From Phycisphaerales bacterium (GTDB taxonomy: Bacteria > Planctomycetota > Phycisphaerae > Phycisphaerales > UBA1924): a stretch of DNA of 64,000 nucleotides. The stretch is from the NCBI GenBank assembly GCA_028289195.1, contig JANQQR010000024.1, forward strand, positions 1-64,000, read 5' to 3'. Positions 8,856-18,071 of this stretch are shown here, piece after piece. The translations under genes and the position numbers were made by a program. Positions within the stretch are counted from its first letter, which is position 1, and each line of letters starts with the position of its first letter. The notes under the pieces were generated by a model. The model saw only the letters and a program-made list of their open reading frames with translations, was not told the DNA's origin and searched no databases.

Positions 8856-9857
8856 TCAGGGACCCGCTCCGGAGGCTCCGGCCACCCCCGTCGCCCCGAC
8901 GCGCCAGCTCATCAGCAGCACCGTCAGGGCCACGAACATGGCTCCAGAGGCCTGGAAACCCCGGTCCCGCAGCGCCAGTTCGGTGGGGTCGTCGAACGCG
9001 CCCTGCTCGACCTTGATGACGCACCGGAGCAGCCCGTACGTCGCCGGGAGCAGGGTGGACCACAGCAGCAGGTTGAAGACCACGCTCCCAGTGGCTTGTT
9101 CTCGGACGTAGAGCGAGTAGGTCATCAGGGTCATGACCGCGGTCGCGATGACCGCCATCTGGAGGATCGTGTCGGTGTAGCCCGCCTGCACCCGCCGGTG
9201 CTCGGCCGCCAGCGAATCATCGTCGGCCCCGAGCGTCCGTCGCTCCCCGAGGCGCTTGCCGAACGCCAGCAGCATCGACAGGAACAGGGTGACGTTGAGC
9301 AGCCAGATCGAGGGTTCGATCGCCACCGCGGCGCAGCCGGCGAGCACGCGGATCACAAACCCGAGCGAGAGCCCGATCACGTCGGCGATCACCTTGTGCT
9401 TGGTGTACGCCGAGTAGAGCATCACGTTGGCGATGTACACCGCCAGCGCCGCGGCCACCAGCCACGAGGCGGGCACTCCCAGCAGCAGCGTCAGCGCGAA
9501 GGCCGCCACGAACAGCGCGCCCGCGAACGCCCACGCGACGCCCGTCGACACCTCCCCCGACGCGATGGGCCGGCGCCGCTTGCGCGGGTGGAGCCGGTCG
9601 GCCTCACGATCGAACAGATCGTTCACCACGTAGCACGCCGATGAGCCGAGCGCGAACACGACCGCCGCGATGAGCGCCTTGGAGGCCACCGCGACCAGGT
9701 CCGTGTCCTCCGGCATGTCCTTGAACCCGTAGAACGGGCCGATCAACACGAACGCGCTCTTGGACCACTGCGCGGGCCGCGCCAGACGCACGAGCGACAG
9801 CGCGAGCCCGGGCGAGGCCCGGCGTGCGTCGGCAGTCGTGGGAGGAGAAGTTGCCAT
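8856..9857 (-). CDS. UbiA-family prenyltransferase, decaprenyl-phosphate phosphoribosyltransferase-like
   Basis: A 333-residue polytopic membrane protein. The family catalytic motif NDLFDREADRLHP (NDxxDxxxD) is present, followed by KRRRPIASG, and a second Asp-containing region lies further on. The N-terminal RLARPAQWSKSAFV and the HPxKxxRP spacing fit the DPPR synthase branch, which joins phosphoribose from PRPP to decaprenyl phosphate on the way to decaprenyl-phospho-arabinose. The start at 9857 fits homology. It lies 14 bases after the stop of the ADP-ribosylglycohydrolase-like gene and is probably the last gene of that unit (UDP-glucose dehydrogenase, glycohydrolase, this). No DprE1/DprE2-type partners are in the window. 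It could be another UbiA subclass, such as a polyprenyl transferase for quinones. Confidence 0.8.
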   Translation of the reverse strand: MATSPPTTADARRASPGLALSLVRLARPAQWSKSAFVLIGPFYGFKDMPEDTDLVAVASKALIAAVVFALGSSACYVVNDLFDREADRLHPRKRRRPIASGEVSTGVAWAFAGALFVAAFALTLLLGVPASWLVAAALAVYIANVMLYSAYTKHKVIADVIGLSLGFVIRVLAGCAAVAIEPSIWLLNVTLFLSMLLAFGKRLGERRTLGADDDSLAAEHRRVQAGYTDTILQMAVIATAVMTLMTYSLYVREQATGSVVFNLLLWSTLLPATYGLLRCVIKVEQGAFDDPTELALRDRGFQASGAMFVALTVLLMSWRVGATGVAGASGAGP

Positions 9858-9871
9858 CGCGCTCAATGCCG

Positions 9872-11842
9872 TCAGGGAGTCCGGATGTCCGCCGGCTCCG
9901 CCCAGCGTACCCGCGACGTGAGCCAGTCGCGGTCGGTGCTCTGGCTGGTTCCGTCGCCGTTCACATCGACGGGCGACGCGTGCCACGCGTAGAGGTCTTC
10001 CGTGGTCACGCTGCCGTCGGCGTCGACGTCGTATCCGTCGGGATCCTCGGGGGCCGCCGGGCCCACACCGTCGAACTCGGAGACTGTGACGAACGCGTCC
10101 GCTCCTCCGACGGCGCCGATCAGGCGGATTCCGGTCGCGTCCACCGGTGCGGCAAGCGCAAACTCGATCCACTGCCAGGGTTCCTGCGAGTCGAGGCCCT
10201 CCGATGCGACGACCGGCGTCGGCGTCCACACGCCATCGATCCTCGCTTCGAACGCCACCGACTCGAACCATCCCCCGTCGTTGCCCGGATCGTGCCAGTG
10301 CTCGGCCTCGACGAGCCGGTACGACGCGAGCTCAACCTCGCGGTCGTACTCGACAGTGAGCGTGATCGCGGCGCCGGGCTGCTGGCCCGAGCCGAACGAG
10401 GTGAAGAAGGTGGACACCGGCGTGTCGGCGCCGCTGTAGTCGGCGCTCTGCCCGAGAGAGAACCGCGCGGGATCCGGCGAGCCCCGCCCGCAGCAAGGCG
10501 TAACGCCGAGATGCGAGGTGGCGGCGCTGACGATCCCTCCGGCACGGCGCACGCTGACGTTGGCGCTGCGCGCCGCGAGCCGCTCGGTCGAGACAGTAGA
10601 CAGCGGCACGGCCGCGCCAGGCGCGGGCACAAGCCAGCGGTCGCCAGATGCGTCGACCCGCCCGCCGGCTTCCCCGACGGCAGCATCGATGATCGGGATC
10701 ATCCGCTGGGCCATCATCGTGAACGTGTCCTGCGCCTGCGCGTCGCCCGGCAGCAGGTCGGGCATGGTGGGTCGCGTGCGATGGATGTCGTAGCGATCGC
10801 TCAGCGTGACCAGCGGGAAGGCGTCCTCGATCGCCTCGCTCCCGAGCAGGAGCCCGAGCAGCGCACCCATCGTCGCCGTGCCGTTGTCCGAGTCCCACCC
10901 GGAGAGCGTGCCGATCTGCACCGTCCGCTGATAGTCAAGATCTCCATACAGCAGCGCGATCAGGCCCGCGGCGAAATTCACCGACGACTCGTACCACGCA
11001 AGGTACGTGAACCCGTTCAGCGTGGCATTGAGCTGGTACCTGTCGTAGACCGCGTCGCGTGTGCGCTCCCAGTCATCGATGTCCGGGTTCGCAACGAAGT
11101 CGGCGCGCACGAAGTCGACGATGTCGGCCGTCTTCGAGCTGTCGGGGAGAAAGCGCCGGGCCTGATCGGTGAGCCACAGCAACTGCTCGCGCGGGGGCAG
11201 CGAGGGATCGACGAGAGGCGCCAGCGAATAGAGCACCACGTGGAACTGCGCCGCGTGCGCCGAGAACGACGAGGCGGTTGTCCGGATCGGCAGGTCCGCC
11301 ATCTCCAGCGCCCTGGCCGGCATCCCCGGCGCGAGTGCGCCGAAGAACTCGGTCGTGAGCTGGGCATCGATCATGCGGGCGAAGTGATTGGGTGGGTTGA
11401 GCGCCGTTGAGGGCGGCGAGACGCCCCGGTCCATCAGGTCGCGGGCCACGGCGTTGGACACCCATATGTACTGGTTCAGGTGCGCGATCCAGCCGGCACT
11501 GATCTGGAGGTTGGTGAGCGTCGTGGTCGCGTGCTGCGTCAGCAGGTGCAGGTAGACGTACTCGATGTCCGTGTCGTCGTCGGACCCCCAGGGGTTCTGG
11601 TTCGTGACGAAATCGAGCGGCCCGCCCCAGTCGGCGTCCGTGAAGAACGGCGCGGTCTTCCGCTGGCCCTCGGTCTGGCGCCCCGTCCAGTTCGCGATCG
11701 CCTGCCCGAGCCACATGGCGCGCAGCCTGTCCTCATACCTTGAGCGATCGATGACGGGCGGGCCGGAGCCCGCGCAGGCGCCCGCAACACACAGGTGCCC
11801 GAGCGTCAGGGCCGACGCCAGCATCGGCCGGCCGGCTCTCAC
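9872..11842 (-). CDS. Secreted ADP-ribosylglycohydrolase-family protein with discoidin-like and dockerin-like modules
   Basis: A 656-residue protein, GTG start. An N-terminal signal sequence ends near Cys23, a weak lipobox (VAGAC), so it may be a lipoprotein or simply secreted. Residues 33-400 match the ADP-ribosylglycohydrolase fold: RLRAMWLGQAIANWTG near 39-54, SDDDTDIEYVYLHLL at 87-101 and GWDSDNGTATMGALLG at 315-330, the last corresponding to the magnesium-binding DxDx loop. Residues about 480-610 look like a beta-sandwich discoidin (F5/8C) binding domain. The C-terminus has two calcium-loop repeats, DVDADGSVTTEDL and DVNGDGTSQSTD, like a dockerin. The start overlaps the stop of the UDP-glucose dehydrogenase gene by a few bases. 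The extracellular substrate is unknown; glycan rather than ADP-ribose hydrolysis is possible. Confidence 0.8.
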   Translation of the reverse strand: MRAGRPMLASALTLGHLCVAGACAGSGPPVIDRSRYEDRLRAMWLGQAIANWTGRQTEGQRKTAPFFTDADWGGPLDFVTNQNPWGSDDDTDIEYVYLHLLTQHATTTLTNLQISAGWIAHLNQYIWVSNAVARDLMDRGVSPPSTALNPPNHFARMIDAQLTTEFFGALAPGMPARALEMADLPIRTTASSFSAHAAQFHVVLYSLAPLVDPSLPPREQLLWLTDQARRFLPDSSKTADIVDFVRADFVANPDIDDWERTRDAVYDRYQLNATLNGFTYLAWYESSVNFAAGLIALLYGDLDYQRTVQIGTLSGWDSDNGTATMGALLGLLLGSEAIEDAFPLVTLSDRYDIHRTRPTMPDLLPGDAQAQDTFTMMAQRMIPIIDAAVGEAGGRVDASGDRWLVPAPGAAVPLSTVSTERLAARSANVSVRRAGGIVSAATSHLGVTPCCGRGSPDPARFSLGQSADYSGADTPVSTFFTSFGSGQQPGAAITLTVEYDREVELASYRLVEAEHWHDPGNDGGWFESVAFEARIDGVWTPTPVVASEGLDSQEPWQWIEFALAAPVDATGIRLIGAVGGADAFVTVSEFDGVGPAAPEDPDGYDVDADGSVTTEDLYAWHASPVDVNGDGTSQSTDRDWLTSRVRWAEPADIRTP

Positions 11843-13194
11843 GACACGAGGGCCTGCGTCACCGGGGCGCGCCCGATCGAGTGGTACGTGAAGCCCTCGC
11901 GATCCATCTGGGACCGCTTGTAGAGGTTCCGCCCGTCGAAGATCACCGGGGCGTTGAGCAGCGCCTTGAGACGCCCAAAGTCAGGAGCCTTGAACTCATC
12001 CCAGTCGGTGGAGATCACGACGGCGTCGGCGCCGCGCAGCGTTTCGTACTGGCCGTCGGAGATCTCGAACGCCCCGGGGTTCTCCCGCTCGACGTTCTCG
12101 GCCGCGACCGGGTCGTAGCCCCGAACCTTCGCGCCGGCTTCCTTGGCCCATTTCATCATGTCGACGGCCGGCGCCTCGCGGATGTCGTCCGTGTGCGGCT
12201 TGAACGCCATGCCCCAGAACGCCAATGTCTTCCCGGACAAGCCGCCCTCGCCCGCAAAGTGGGATTCGATCTTCTCGAAGAAGCGCCGGCGCTGACGCTG
12301 GTTGGTGTCGTGCACCGCCTGGCTGACCTGGATGGGGATGTCGCGCTCGGTGCCCATCTGGATGCACGCCAGCGTGTCCTTGGGGAAGCACGAGCCGCCG
12401 TAGCCAAGCCCGGGGTACAGGAACTGGTTGCCGATGCGCTTGTCGGCGCACATGCCCTCGCGCACCCGCGCGATGTCGGCCCCGAACGCCTCGCACAGGT
12501 TGGCCATCTCGTTGATGAACGAGATCTTGGTCGCCAGGAAGTTGTTCGACGCGTACTTCACCATCTCGGCGCTGAGCACGTCCATGATGTAGATCGGGTG
12601 GCCCTGGCGCACGAACGGGTCGTACAGCTCGCGCATCAGCTCGCCGGTGCGCTCGTCCTCGACGCCGCACACGACGCGATCGGGTCTCATGAAATCATTG
12701 ATCGCCGCGCCTTCTTTGAGGAATTCGGGGTTGTCCGCCACCGAGAACGGGATCGAGTCACCCACGGTCTGCTTGATCCGCTCTTTCACCGCGAACGTGG
12801 TGCCGACCGGCACCGTGCTCTTGACCACGACGACCTTGGGCTCCTGATCCGGGCCGAGTTCCTTGATCACCCGGGCGATGTCGTCGGCCGCGCCGAGCAC
12901 GTACGACAGGTCGCTCTTGCCGTCGGCGCCTGTCGGGGTGCCGACGCAGATGAAGATCATCTGCGCATCGCGGTACGCCTGCGCCGCGTCGGTCGTGAAC
13001 TCGAGGCGCCCCGCGTCCACGTTCTGCTTCATCATCTCGGTCAGGCCGGGCTCGTAGATCGGGCAGCCGCCCTGCTTGAGGGTGTCGATCTTCCGTTCAT
13101 CGACATCGAGGCACACGACGTCGTTGCCCGTGTTCGAGAAACACACGCCGGTCACGAGTCCGACGTATCCGGTGCCCACCATGGTCAGTCGCAT
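11839..13194 (-). CDS. ugd: UDP-glucose 6-dehydrogenase
   Basis: Oxidises UDP-glucose to UDP-glucuronate with two NAD+ (cytoplasm). The 451-residue protein begins with a Rossmann motif (GTGYVGLVTG, residues 7-16); NPEFLKEG is at 155-162 and the catalytic cysteine is Cys269 in GLGYGGSCFPKDT. NAD-binding, central and UDP-binding domains are all of normal length. The start at 13194 is taken from homology; the open frame upstream is spurious. It feeds the adjacent UDP-xylose synthase gene (13316-14290), which lies 121 bases upstream on the same strand. Together they supply UDP-glucuronate and UDP-xylose for the polysaccharide locus. Confidence 0.95.
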   Translation of the reverse strand: MRLTMVGTGYVGLVTGVCFSNTGNDVVCLDVDERKIDTLKQGGCPIYEPGLTEMMKQNVDAGRLEFTTDAAQAYRDAQMIFICVGTPTGADGKSDLSYVLGAADDIARVIKELGPDQEPKVVVVKSTVPVGTTFAVKERIKQTVGDSIPFSVADNPEFLKEGAAINDFMRPDRVVCGVEDERTGELMRELYDPFVRQGHPIYIMDVLSAEMVKYASNNFLATKISFINEMANLCEAFGADIARVREGMCADKRIGNQFLYPGLGYGGSCFPKDTLACIQMGTERDIPIQVSQAVHDTNQRQRRRFFEKIESHFAGEGGLSGKTLAFWGMAFKPHTDDIREAPAVDMMKWAKEAGAKVRGYDPVAAENVERENPGAFEISDGQYETLRGADAVVISTDWDEFKAPDFGRLKALLNAPVIFDGRNLYKRSQMDREGFTYHSIGRAPVTQALVS

Positions 13195-13315
13195 CGCTTG
13201 CAGTCTCCACGCTCTCTCGGAACCCGAGCCCGCGTCGGCGGGCGTACTGGGGTTGCATCGTCTTGTTCGCGGGCCGCCTTGCCCTATTCCCACCGGGCCC
13301 GGCCGGCGCCGCGGG

Positions 13316-14290
13316 TCAATAGTTCGGGGTGGGGGGCCGGTAATGGCTCATGTCGATGGACCGGAACCACTCGATGGTCTTGGCGAGCCCCTCGCGAAGG
13401 GGCACCGTGGGCTCCCAGCCCAGCAGGCTCTTGGCCAGCGTGATGTCCGGCTGGCGCTGCTTGGGGTCGTCCTCGGGCAGTTCCCTCTGGATCAGCTTCG
13501 ACGACGAGCCGGTCAGTTCGATCGTCAGCTCCGCCAACTGGCGGATCGTGAACTCGCCGGGGTTGCCGATGTTCACCGGCTCGCCGGCATCGTCCGGAGC
13601 CGCCATCAGGCGCATGATCCCCTCCACGAGGTCGTCGCGGAAGCAGAAGCTGCGGGTCTGAGAGCCGTCGCCGAAGATGGTGATGTCCTCGCCGTGGAGC
13701 GCCTGCCGGATGAAGTTCGAGATCACACGCCCGTCGAACGGGTGCATCCGCGGTCCGTACGTGTTGAAGATCCGTACGATCCGGGTGTTCACCTTGTTCT
13801 GGCGCCGGTAGTCCATGAACAAGGTTTCCGACGCACGCTTCCCCTCGTCGTAGCACGCCCTGGGGCCCAGGGTGTTCACCGAGCCCCGGTAGCTCTCGGG
13901 CTGCGGGTGAACCTCTGGGTCGCCGTAGATCTCGCTCGTCGACGCCTGCAGCACCTTGGCGCGGCAGCGCTTGGCCAGCCCGAGCACATTGATCGCCCCG
14001 ACGACGCTCGTCTTCATCGTCTTGATGGGGTTGTACTGGTAATGGCCCGGTGCAGCGGGGCAGGCGAGGTTGTAGATCTCGTCGACCTCGAGCCAGATCG
14101 GCAGCGTGACGTCGTGACGGATCAGCTCGAAATTGTGGCAGTCCAACAGATGGTCGACGTTCGACTTCTGGCTCGTAAAGAAGTTGTCGAGACAGATGAC
14201 GTCCTGCCCCTGCTCGACCAGACGCTCGCACAGGTGCGACCCGAGGAATCCGGCTCCCCCGGTGACCAGGATTCTCTTGATCTCACCCAC
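13316..14290 (-). CDS. UDP-glucuronate decarboxylase (UDP-xylose synthase)
   Basis: Short-chain dehydrogenase-type enzyme converting UDP-glucuronate to UDP-xylose with bound NAD+. The 324-residue product has GGAGFLGSH (11-19), the conserved [12 protein letters not shown] stretch that marks this family, the STSEIYGDP loop and catalytic Tyr147-x3-Lys151 (YDEGK). The GTG at 14290 is chosen because homology starts with KRILVTGG and a GCGGAG ribosome-binding site lies upstream. It partners the UDP-glucose dehydrogenase gene downstream. A divergent flippase gene starts 176 bases away. No gene symbol is used because uxs naming varies; function is well supported. Confidence 0.93.
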   Translation of the reverse strand: MGEIKRILVTGGAGFLGSHLCERLVEQGQDVICLDNFFTSQKSNVDHLLDCHNFELIRHDVTLPIWLEVDEIYNLACPAAPGHYQYNPIKTMKTSVVGAINVLGLAKRCRAKVLQASTSEIYGDPEVHPQPESYRGSVNTLGPRACYDEGKRASETLFMDYRRQNKVNTRIVRIFNTYGPRMHPFDGRVISNFIRQALHGEDITIFGDGSQTRSFCFRDDLVEGIMRLMAAPDDAGEPVNIGNPGEFTIRQLAELTIELTGSSSKLIQRELPEDDPKQRQPDITLAKSLLGWEPTVPLREGLAKTIEWFRSIDMSHYRPPTPNY

Positions 14291-14466
14291 GCTGTGTCTC
14301 CGCGGCTCGGTCGGCGACGGCCCCCGACGAGGGCCGGATATGGTAACGATTCCGGCGCACCGCCAGTTCGGTCGATGCCGCGGCTTTTCGCTCGCATGAA
14401 CCCAGCCCTCCAGCCCGATGAATAGGTAGGAGGCGGAGTGGGACGCCCGGACCGAATCGACCGCCG

Positions 14467-16062
14467 ATGCGCCAGAGCACACGCCTCATCCTGAACAGCG
14501 GCACGACCTACGCGCGGATGGTCGTGACGTTCGGCATAGGGCTCCTGTTCACCCGCCTCGTGCTCGACGGGCTCGGGACCGAGTCGTTCGGTGTCTGGAT
14601 CGTTCTCACCGGGCTCATGTTCATCGTGTTCTCGGCCTACCAGCCGCTCGTCCGCGCAACGGAGCGGTTCCTCGCCGTCGGCATCGGGCGGGGAGATCCC
14701 GAGGCGCTCCGCTCGACGTTCGCGACGGTCTGGGCCGTCTTCGCATCCGTTGGTTTTCTGAGCGCCGCCGGCGGGGCCTTGCTGGCCCAACTGCTCGTCA
14801 GCGCCAGCGGCGATCTCACGCCGCAGCAGATCGGCATCGCGAGCCGAGCGTTGCAGCTGATGGTCTTCGGCCAGTTCGTGCTGTCGCTGGGCGCGCCGTT
14901 CCAGGGCACGCTCATGGCGCACCAGGACATCCCCCGCGTCGCGATCATGGAGGTGCTGTACAGCGCGGGGCGCCTCGGCGCAGCGATCCTCGCGTTCGTG
15001 CTGCCGGGCGAGCCCCTGATCAACCTCGCGGGTCTGATCGTCGCCGTGAACGCCGGCTTCGCGCTCGGATTCGTGTTCCTCGCGACGAAGCGCTTCCCGG
15101 AGGCCAGGCTCCGGGTCTCCCTCGTCCGACGCTCGCTCGCACGCGAGGTGATCACCTTTCTCAGCTGGTCAATCGTCACCGACCTGGGGATCCGCATCCG
15201 CGACGACGCTCCAAAGTTCCTGCTCTTCGCCGTGTTCGGCGCGATCTCGACCGGTGCCCTCGGCATCGCGCAGCAGGTCGGCGGCTACCTGTGGAACTTC
15301 AGCAACGGCGTGAACCGTGCGATCGGCCCCGCGATCTCGACAGCAGAAGGGCGGAACGACCGCGTCCTGGTGGGTCGCCTCATCCAGGCGTGCAACAGGT
15401 ACGCCACGCTGATGATGAGCATGATCATGGTGCCCGTCCTGATCGACCTCGATCTCGTGCTCGGGCTGTGGCTGGGAGCCTCGATACCGCCGCTCACGGA
15501 CCAGTTCGTCCGGCTGATCATGCTCGCGATCCTTATCCAGACGGCAACGAACGGCTACTTCCTGGCCATCTCCGCGACGGGCCGGATCGCCAAGCTCTCG
15601 AGGATCATGGTCCTCTCGGAGATCGCACTCCTCGGGGCCAAGATCGCCGCGGTGACCGTCCTGGGCTTCGGGCCCGTCGCGGTGCCTGTCGTGGGCCTGA
15701 TCGGGGCCGGGCTGGTGTTCTCGGCGCTGGTCCGACACGCGTGCCACGTGCTCGACCTGCCCTTCACCGGGTGGCTGCGGGGCTCGGTCGCCCCGATCCT
15801 CGCGAGCGTGCTTCCGGGCGTGGGGGTCTGCGTCCTGCTGCGCGGGGCCCTACCCGCGGAATGGTGGCGGTTCGTGGTCCTGGGAATCTGCAACGGCCTC
15901 ACGGTCGTGGTGGTGGCGTGGTTCGTCGCCGTCGACCGCCACGAACGGGAGCACTTCCTGCGGGTGTTCCGCGCCGGTGTCGGCCTGATGGGGATCGGCC
16001 GCAGCGGCCACGCCAGCGACCCGTCGGGCGCCGGCGCCCCGCACGATGATCCCCGGCAGTAG
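14467..16062 (+). CDS. Polysaccharide flippase (Wzx/MATE-like)
   Basis: A 531-residue inner-membrane protein with about 12-14 hydrophobic helices, such as [17 protein letters not shown] near the N-terminus. This arrangement and the context identify a lipid-linked oligosaccharide flippase of the polysaccharide biosynthesis family. The C-terminal 30 residues are hydrophilic and Gly/Pro/Ser-rich. It is divergent from the UDP-xylose synthase gene and starts the plus-strand run of exopolysaccharide genes. Exact repeat-unit substrate cannot be told. Confidence in a flippase role is good but a related O-antigen transporter label is equally acceptable. Confidence 0.85.
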   Translation: MRQSTRLILNSGTTYARMVVTFGIGLLFTRLVLDGLGTESFGVWIVLTGLMFIVFSAYQPLVRATERFLAVGIGRGDPEALRSTFATVWAVFASVGFLSAAGGALLAQLLVSASGDLTPQQIGIASRALQLMVFGQFVLSLGAPFQGTLMAHQDIPRVAIMEVLYSAGRLGAAILAFVLPGEPLINLAGLIVAVNAGFALGFVFLATKRFPEARLRVSLVRRSLAREVITFLSWSIVTDLGIRIRDDAPKFLLFAVFGAISTGALGIAQQVGGYLWNFSNGVNRAIGPAISTAEGRNDRVLVGRLIQACNRYATLMMSMIMVPVLIDLDLVLGLWLGASIPPLTDQFVRLIMLAILIQTATNGYFLAISATGRIAKLSRIMVLSEIALLGAKIAAVTVLGFGPVAVPVVGLIGAGLVFSALVRHACHVLDLPFTGWLRGSVAPILASVLPGVGVCVLLRGALPAEWWRFVVLGICNGLTVVVVAWFVAVDRHEREHFLRVFRAGVGLMGIGRSGHASDPSGAGAPHDDPRQ

Positions 16063-16106
16063 ACTACTCGGCTCGCATCCGCGCCAGCCCGAGGAGACCG
16101 CCAGCG

Positions 16107-16805
16107 ATGCAGAAGGTTCCCTGCCCCACGCTCTACGAGATGTTCGAGACCCGGAAGGCGAAGGACCTCGAAGGGAACGAGCACAAGTTCGATCAGGCCG
16201 TCCACGTCGAGTACGCCGAGGCGCTCTACGGCTTCATGCTGAAAGAGAAGCCGGAGGTCGTCGTCGAGGTCGGCATCGCGTGCGGCACGACCTCGCTCGC
16301 GATCCTCGCGGGGATGGAGACGAACGGCACGGGCAAACTGGTGTCCATCGACCCGGGCCAGAGCACCTACTGGCACAATTGCGGGGTGGCGGCGGTCAAG
16401 CGGGCGGGACTCGAAGCCCGGCACACCGTCATCGAGGACTACAACTACAACGCGCTGCCCAAGGTGCTCGCGGATATGAAACCGGTCGATTTCGTCTACA
16501 TCGACGGCTGGCACACCTTTGACCACGCGCTCCTCGACTGGTTCTACGCCGACAAGATGCTCAAGGAAGGCGGCGTCGTCGCGTTCAACGACTCCCACTT
16601 CCGGGCCGTGTTCCGCGTGATCAAGTTCGTTCTCTCGCACCGGCACTACTCGGAGATCGACGTCGGCCTGCCCAAGCGCTACGACAGCCGTATCCCCGTC
16701 GCCGGCCCCCTGATCAAACGCCTCTCCGGGCGCTCCAACGCGGACAGGTACTTCCGCAAGCTCGACTCCTGGGAAGGCCCGTCGCACTTCTACGCTCGAT
16801 TCTGA
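16107..16805 (+). CDS. Class I SAM-dependent methyltransferase
   Basis: A 232-residue soluble enzyme of the Methyltransf_24 type. The SAM-binding motif is EVGIACGTTSLAIL, followed by an acidic loop (SIDPG), FVYIDGWHTFDHAL and NDSHF. Such enzymes in polysaccharide loci usually methylate a sugar hydroxyl. It lies 44 bases after the flippase and 16 bases before the GDP-fucose synthase-like gene, so the three are probably cotranscribed. The target sugar is unknown. Confidence 0.85.
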   Translation: MQKVPCPTLYEMFETRKAKDLEGNEHKFDQAVHVEYAEALYGFMLKEKPEVVVEVGIACGTTSLAILAGMETNGTGKLVSIDPGQSTYWHNCGVAAVKRAGLEARHTVIEDYNYNALPKVLADMKPVDFVYIDGWHTFDHALLDWFYADKMLKEGGVVAFNDSHFRAVFRVIKFVLSHRHYSEIDVGLPKRYDSRIPVAGPLIKRLSGRSNADRYFRKLDSWEGPSHFYARF

Positions 16806-16821
16806 CTGAGACCCAGCGCCG

Positions 16822-17808
16822 ATGCCCGCAGAGATTGCCGGATCCAGAATCATCGTGACCGGGGGCCAGGGCTTCCTGGGGGGCGCCGTGTGCCGCGCGC
16901 TCGAGGCCGCCGGCTGCGAGCACGTCTTCGCGGCAAGCCACGCTGTGCACGACCTCACCACCGAGTCCGGCGCCAACCGCCTCATGCGCGAGGCCTTCCC
17001 CGGCCACGCCCCCGAGATCGTGATCCATCTCGCCGCACGCGTCGGGGGGATTCAGGCCAACGCCGATCGGCCCGGTGACTTCTTCCGCGACAACATGGCC
17101 ATGACGCTCAACGTCATCGAGGCCTGCCGGCGCGCGGGACTCGGCAACGATCGCGGCAAGCTCGTCTACATCGCGTCGACCGGCTGCTACCCCAAGCTCG
17201 CGCCGGTGCCGCATCGCGAGGAAGACCTCTGGGCCGGCTACCCCGATCCCAGCATCGCGTCGTACGCGGTCGCGAAAAGGGCCGCGTTCACGATGCTCGA
17301 GTCTTATCGGACGCAGTTCGGTCTGCGCTCGGCGTTCCTCATGCCGATCAACCTCTACGGCCCCGGCGACCATTTCGAGGACCCCGCGGGCCACGTGATC
17401 CCCGCGCTCGTCCGGCGCTTCAGCGAGGCCCAGGCCCGCTGGGACAAGGAAGCCGTGTGCTGGGGCTCGGGGTCACCGACCCGTGAGTTCCTCTACGTCG
17501 ACGACGCCGCCCAGGCGATCCTCAGGGCCGTCGAGCGGATCGACACGCCCACGCCGATCAACATCGGCACCGGCCAGGAGGTCTCCATCCGCCAGGTGAC
17601 GCAGATGATCGCCCAGCTCGTGGGCTTCCAGGGCTTGATCCACTGGGACAAGACCAAGCCAGACGGCTCGGCCCGGCGCACGATCGACACCGCCAAGGCC
17701 CGGCGCCTGCTGGAATGGGAGGCCACCACGCCCCTGCGCCAGGGCCTGCAGCAGACGATCTCCTGGTACCGCGCTCGGTACCCCGCCCCGCAGACCGTGC
17801 CGGCCTGA
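16822..17808 (+). CDS. GDP-L-fucose synthase-like epimerase/reductase
   Basis: A 328-residue NAD(P)-dependent short-chain dehydrogenase. It has TGGQGFLGG near the N-terminus, HLAARVGGIQAN as in the GDP-fucose synthase family, STGCYPK, and the catalytic YAVAK (Tyr-x3-Lys). In that family the enzyme performs 3,5-epimerisation and reduction of GDP-4-keto-6-deoxymannose to GDP-L-fucose. No GDP-mannose 4,6-dehydratase is in the window. The fucose-synthase label rests on the VGGIQAN and CYPK stretches; another nucleotide-sugar epimerase is possible. The gene is followed by a 263-base gap before the next unit. Confidence 0.8.
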   Translation: MPAEIAGSRIIVTGGQGFLGGAVCRALEAAGCEHVFAASHAVHDLTTESGANRLMREAFPGHAPEIVIHLAARVGGIQANADRPGDFFRDNMAMTLNVIEACRRAGLGNDRGKLVYIASTGCYPKLAPVPHREEDLWAGYPDPSIASYAVAKRAAFTMLESYRTQFGLRSAFLMPINLYGPGDHFEDPAGHVIPALVRRFSEAQARWDKEAVCWGSGSPTREFLYVDDAAQAILRAVERIDTPTPINIGTGQEVSIRQVTQMIAQLVGFQGLIHWDKTKPDGSARRTIDTAKARRLLEWEATTPLRQGLQQTISWYRARYPAPQTVPA

Positions 17809-18071
17809 GCGCGATCCGAACACGCCGGATTTGGCGTGAACGCGACGGATCCCAGATTCGTATGGGCAGTCTCGGGAACGGAATCCCCGATCGGTTTCGA
17901 GCGGACCGGAGGTCCGGTATCGTGTCCCGCCCCGGTTTGGAACCCGGTGAGCGGAATTGGTGGAGTGTTGACGAGAGAGCCCGCGGCTTTTGGCCGAGTG
18001 TGAGCCTCTGAGGCGGTGCTTTCCGCTACGGGCGCAGTCGGCGCCCGAAGACCCAGAGGGAACTGATTCAA
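17809..18071. other. 263-base intergenic gap, probable promoter of the epimerase/acyl-transfer unit
   Basis: The gap separates the GDP-fucose synthase-like gene from the next operon (18072-24362). It probably carries the promoter of that operon. I see a short palindrome GACCGGAGGTCCGGT around 17908-17922 and an AGAGGGA ribosome-binding site just before the ATG at 18072. No confident -10/-35 pair was found. Confidence 0.35.

Noticed and set aside
8851..8867. Hairpin GCGGGTC/GACCCGC at the end of the UbiA-type gene
   Set aside because: It lacks a U-tract on the minus strand, so it was not called a terminator.
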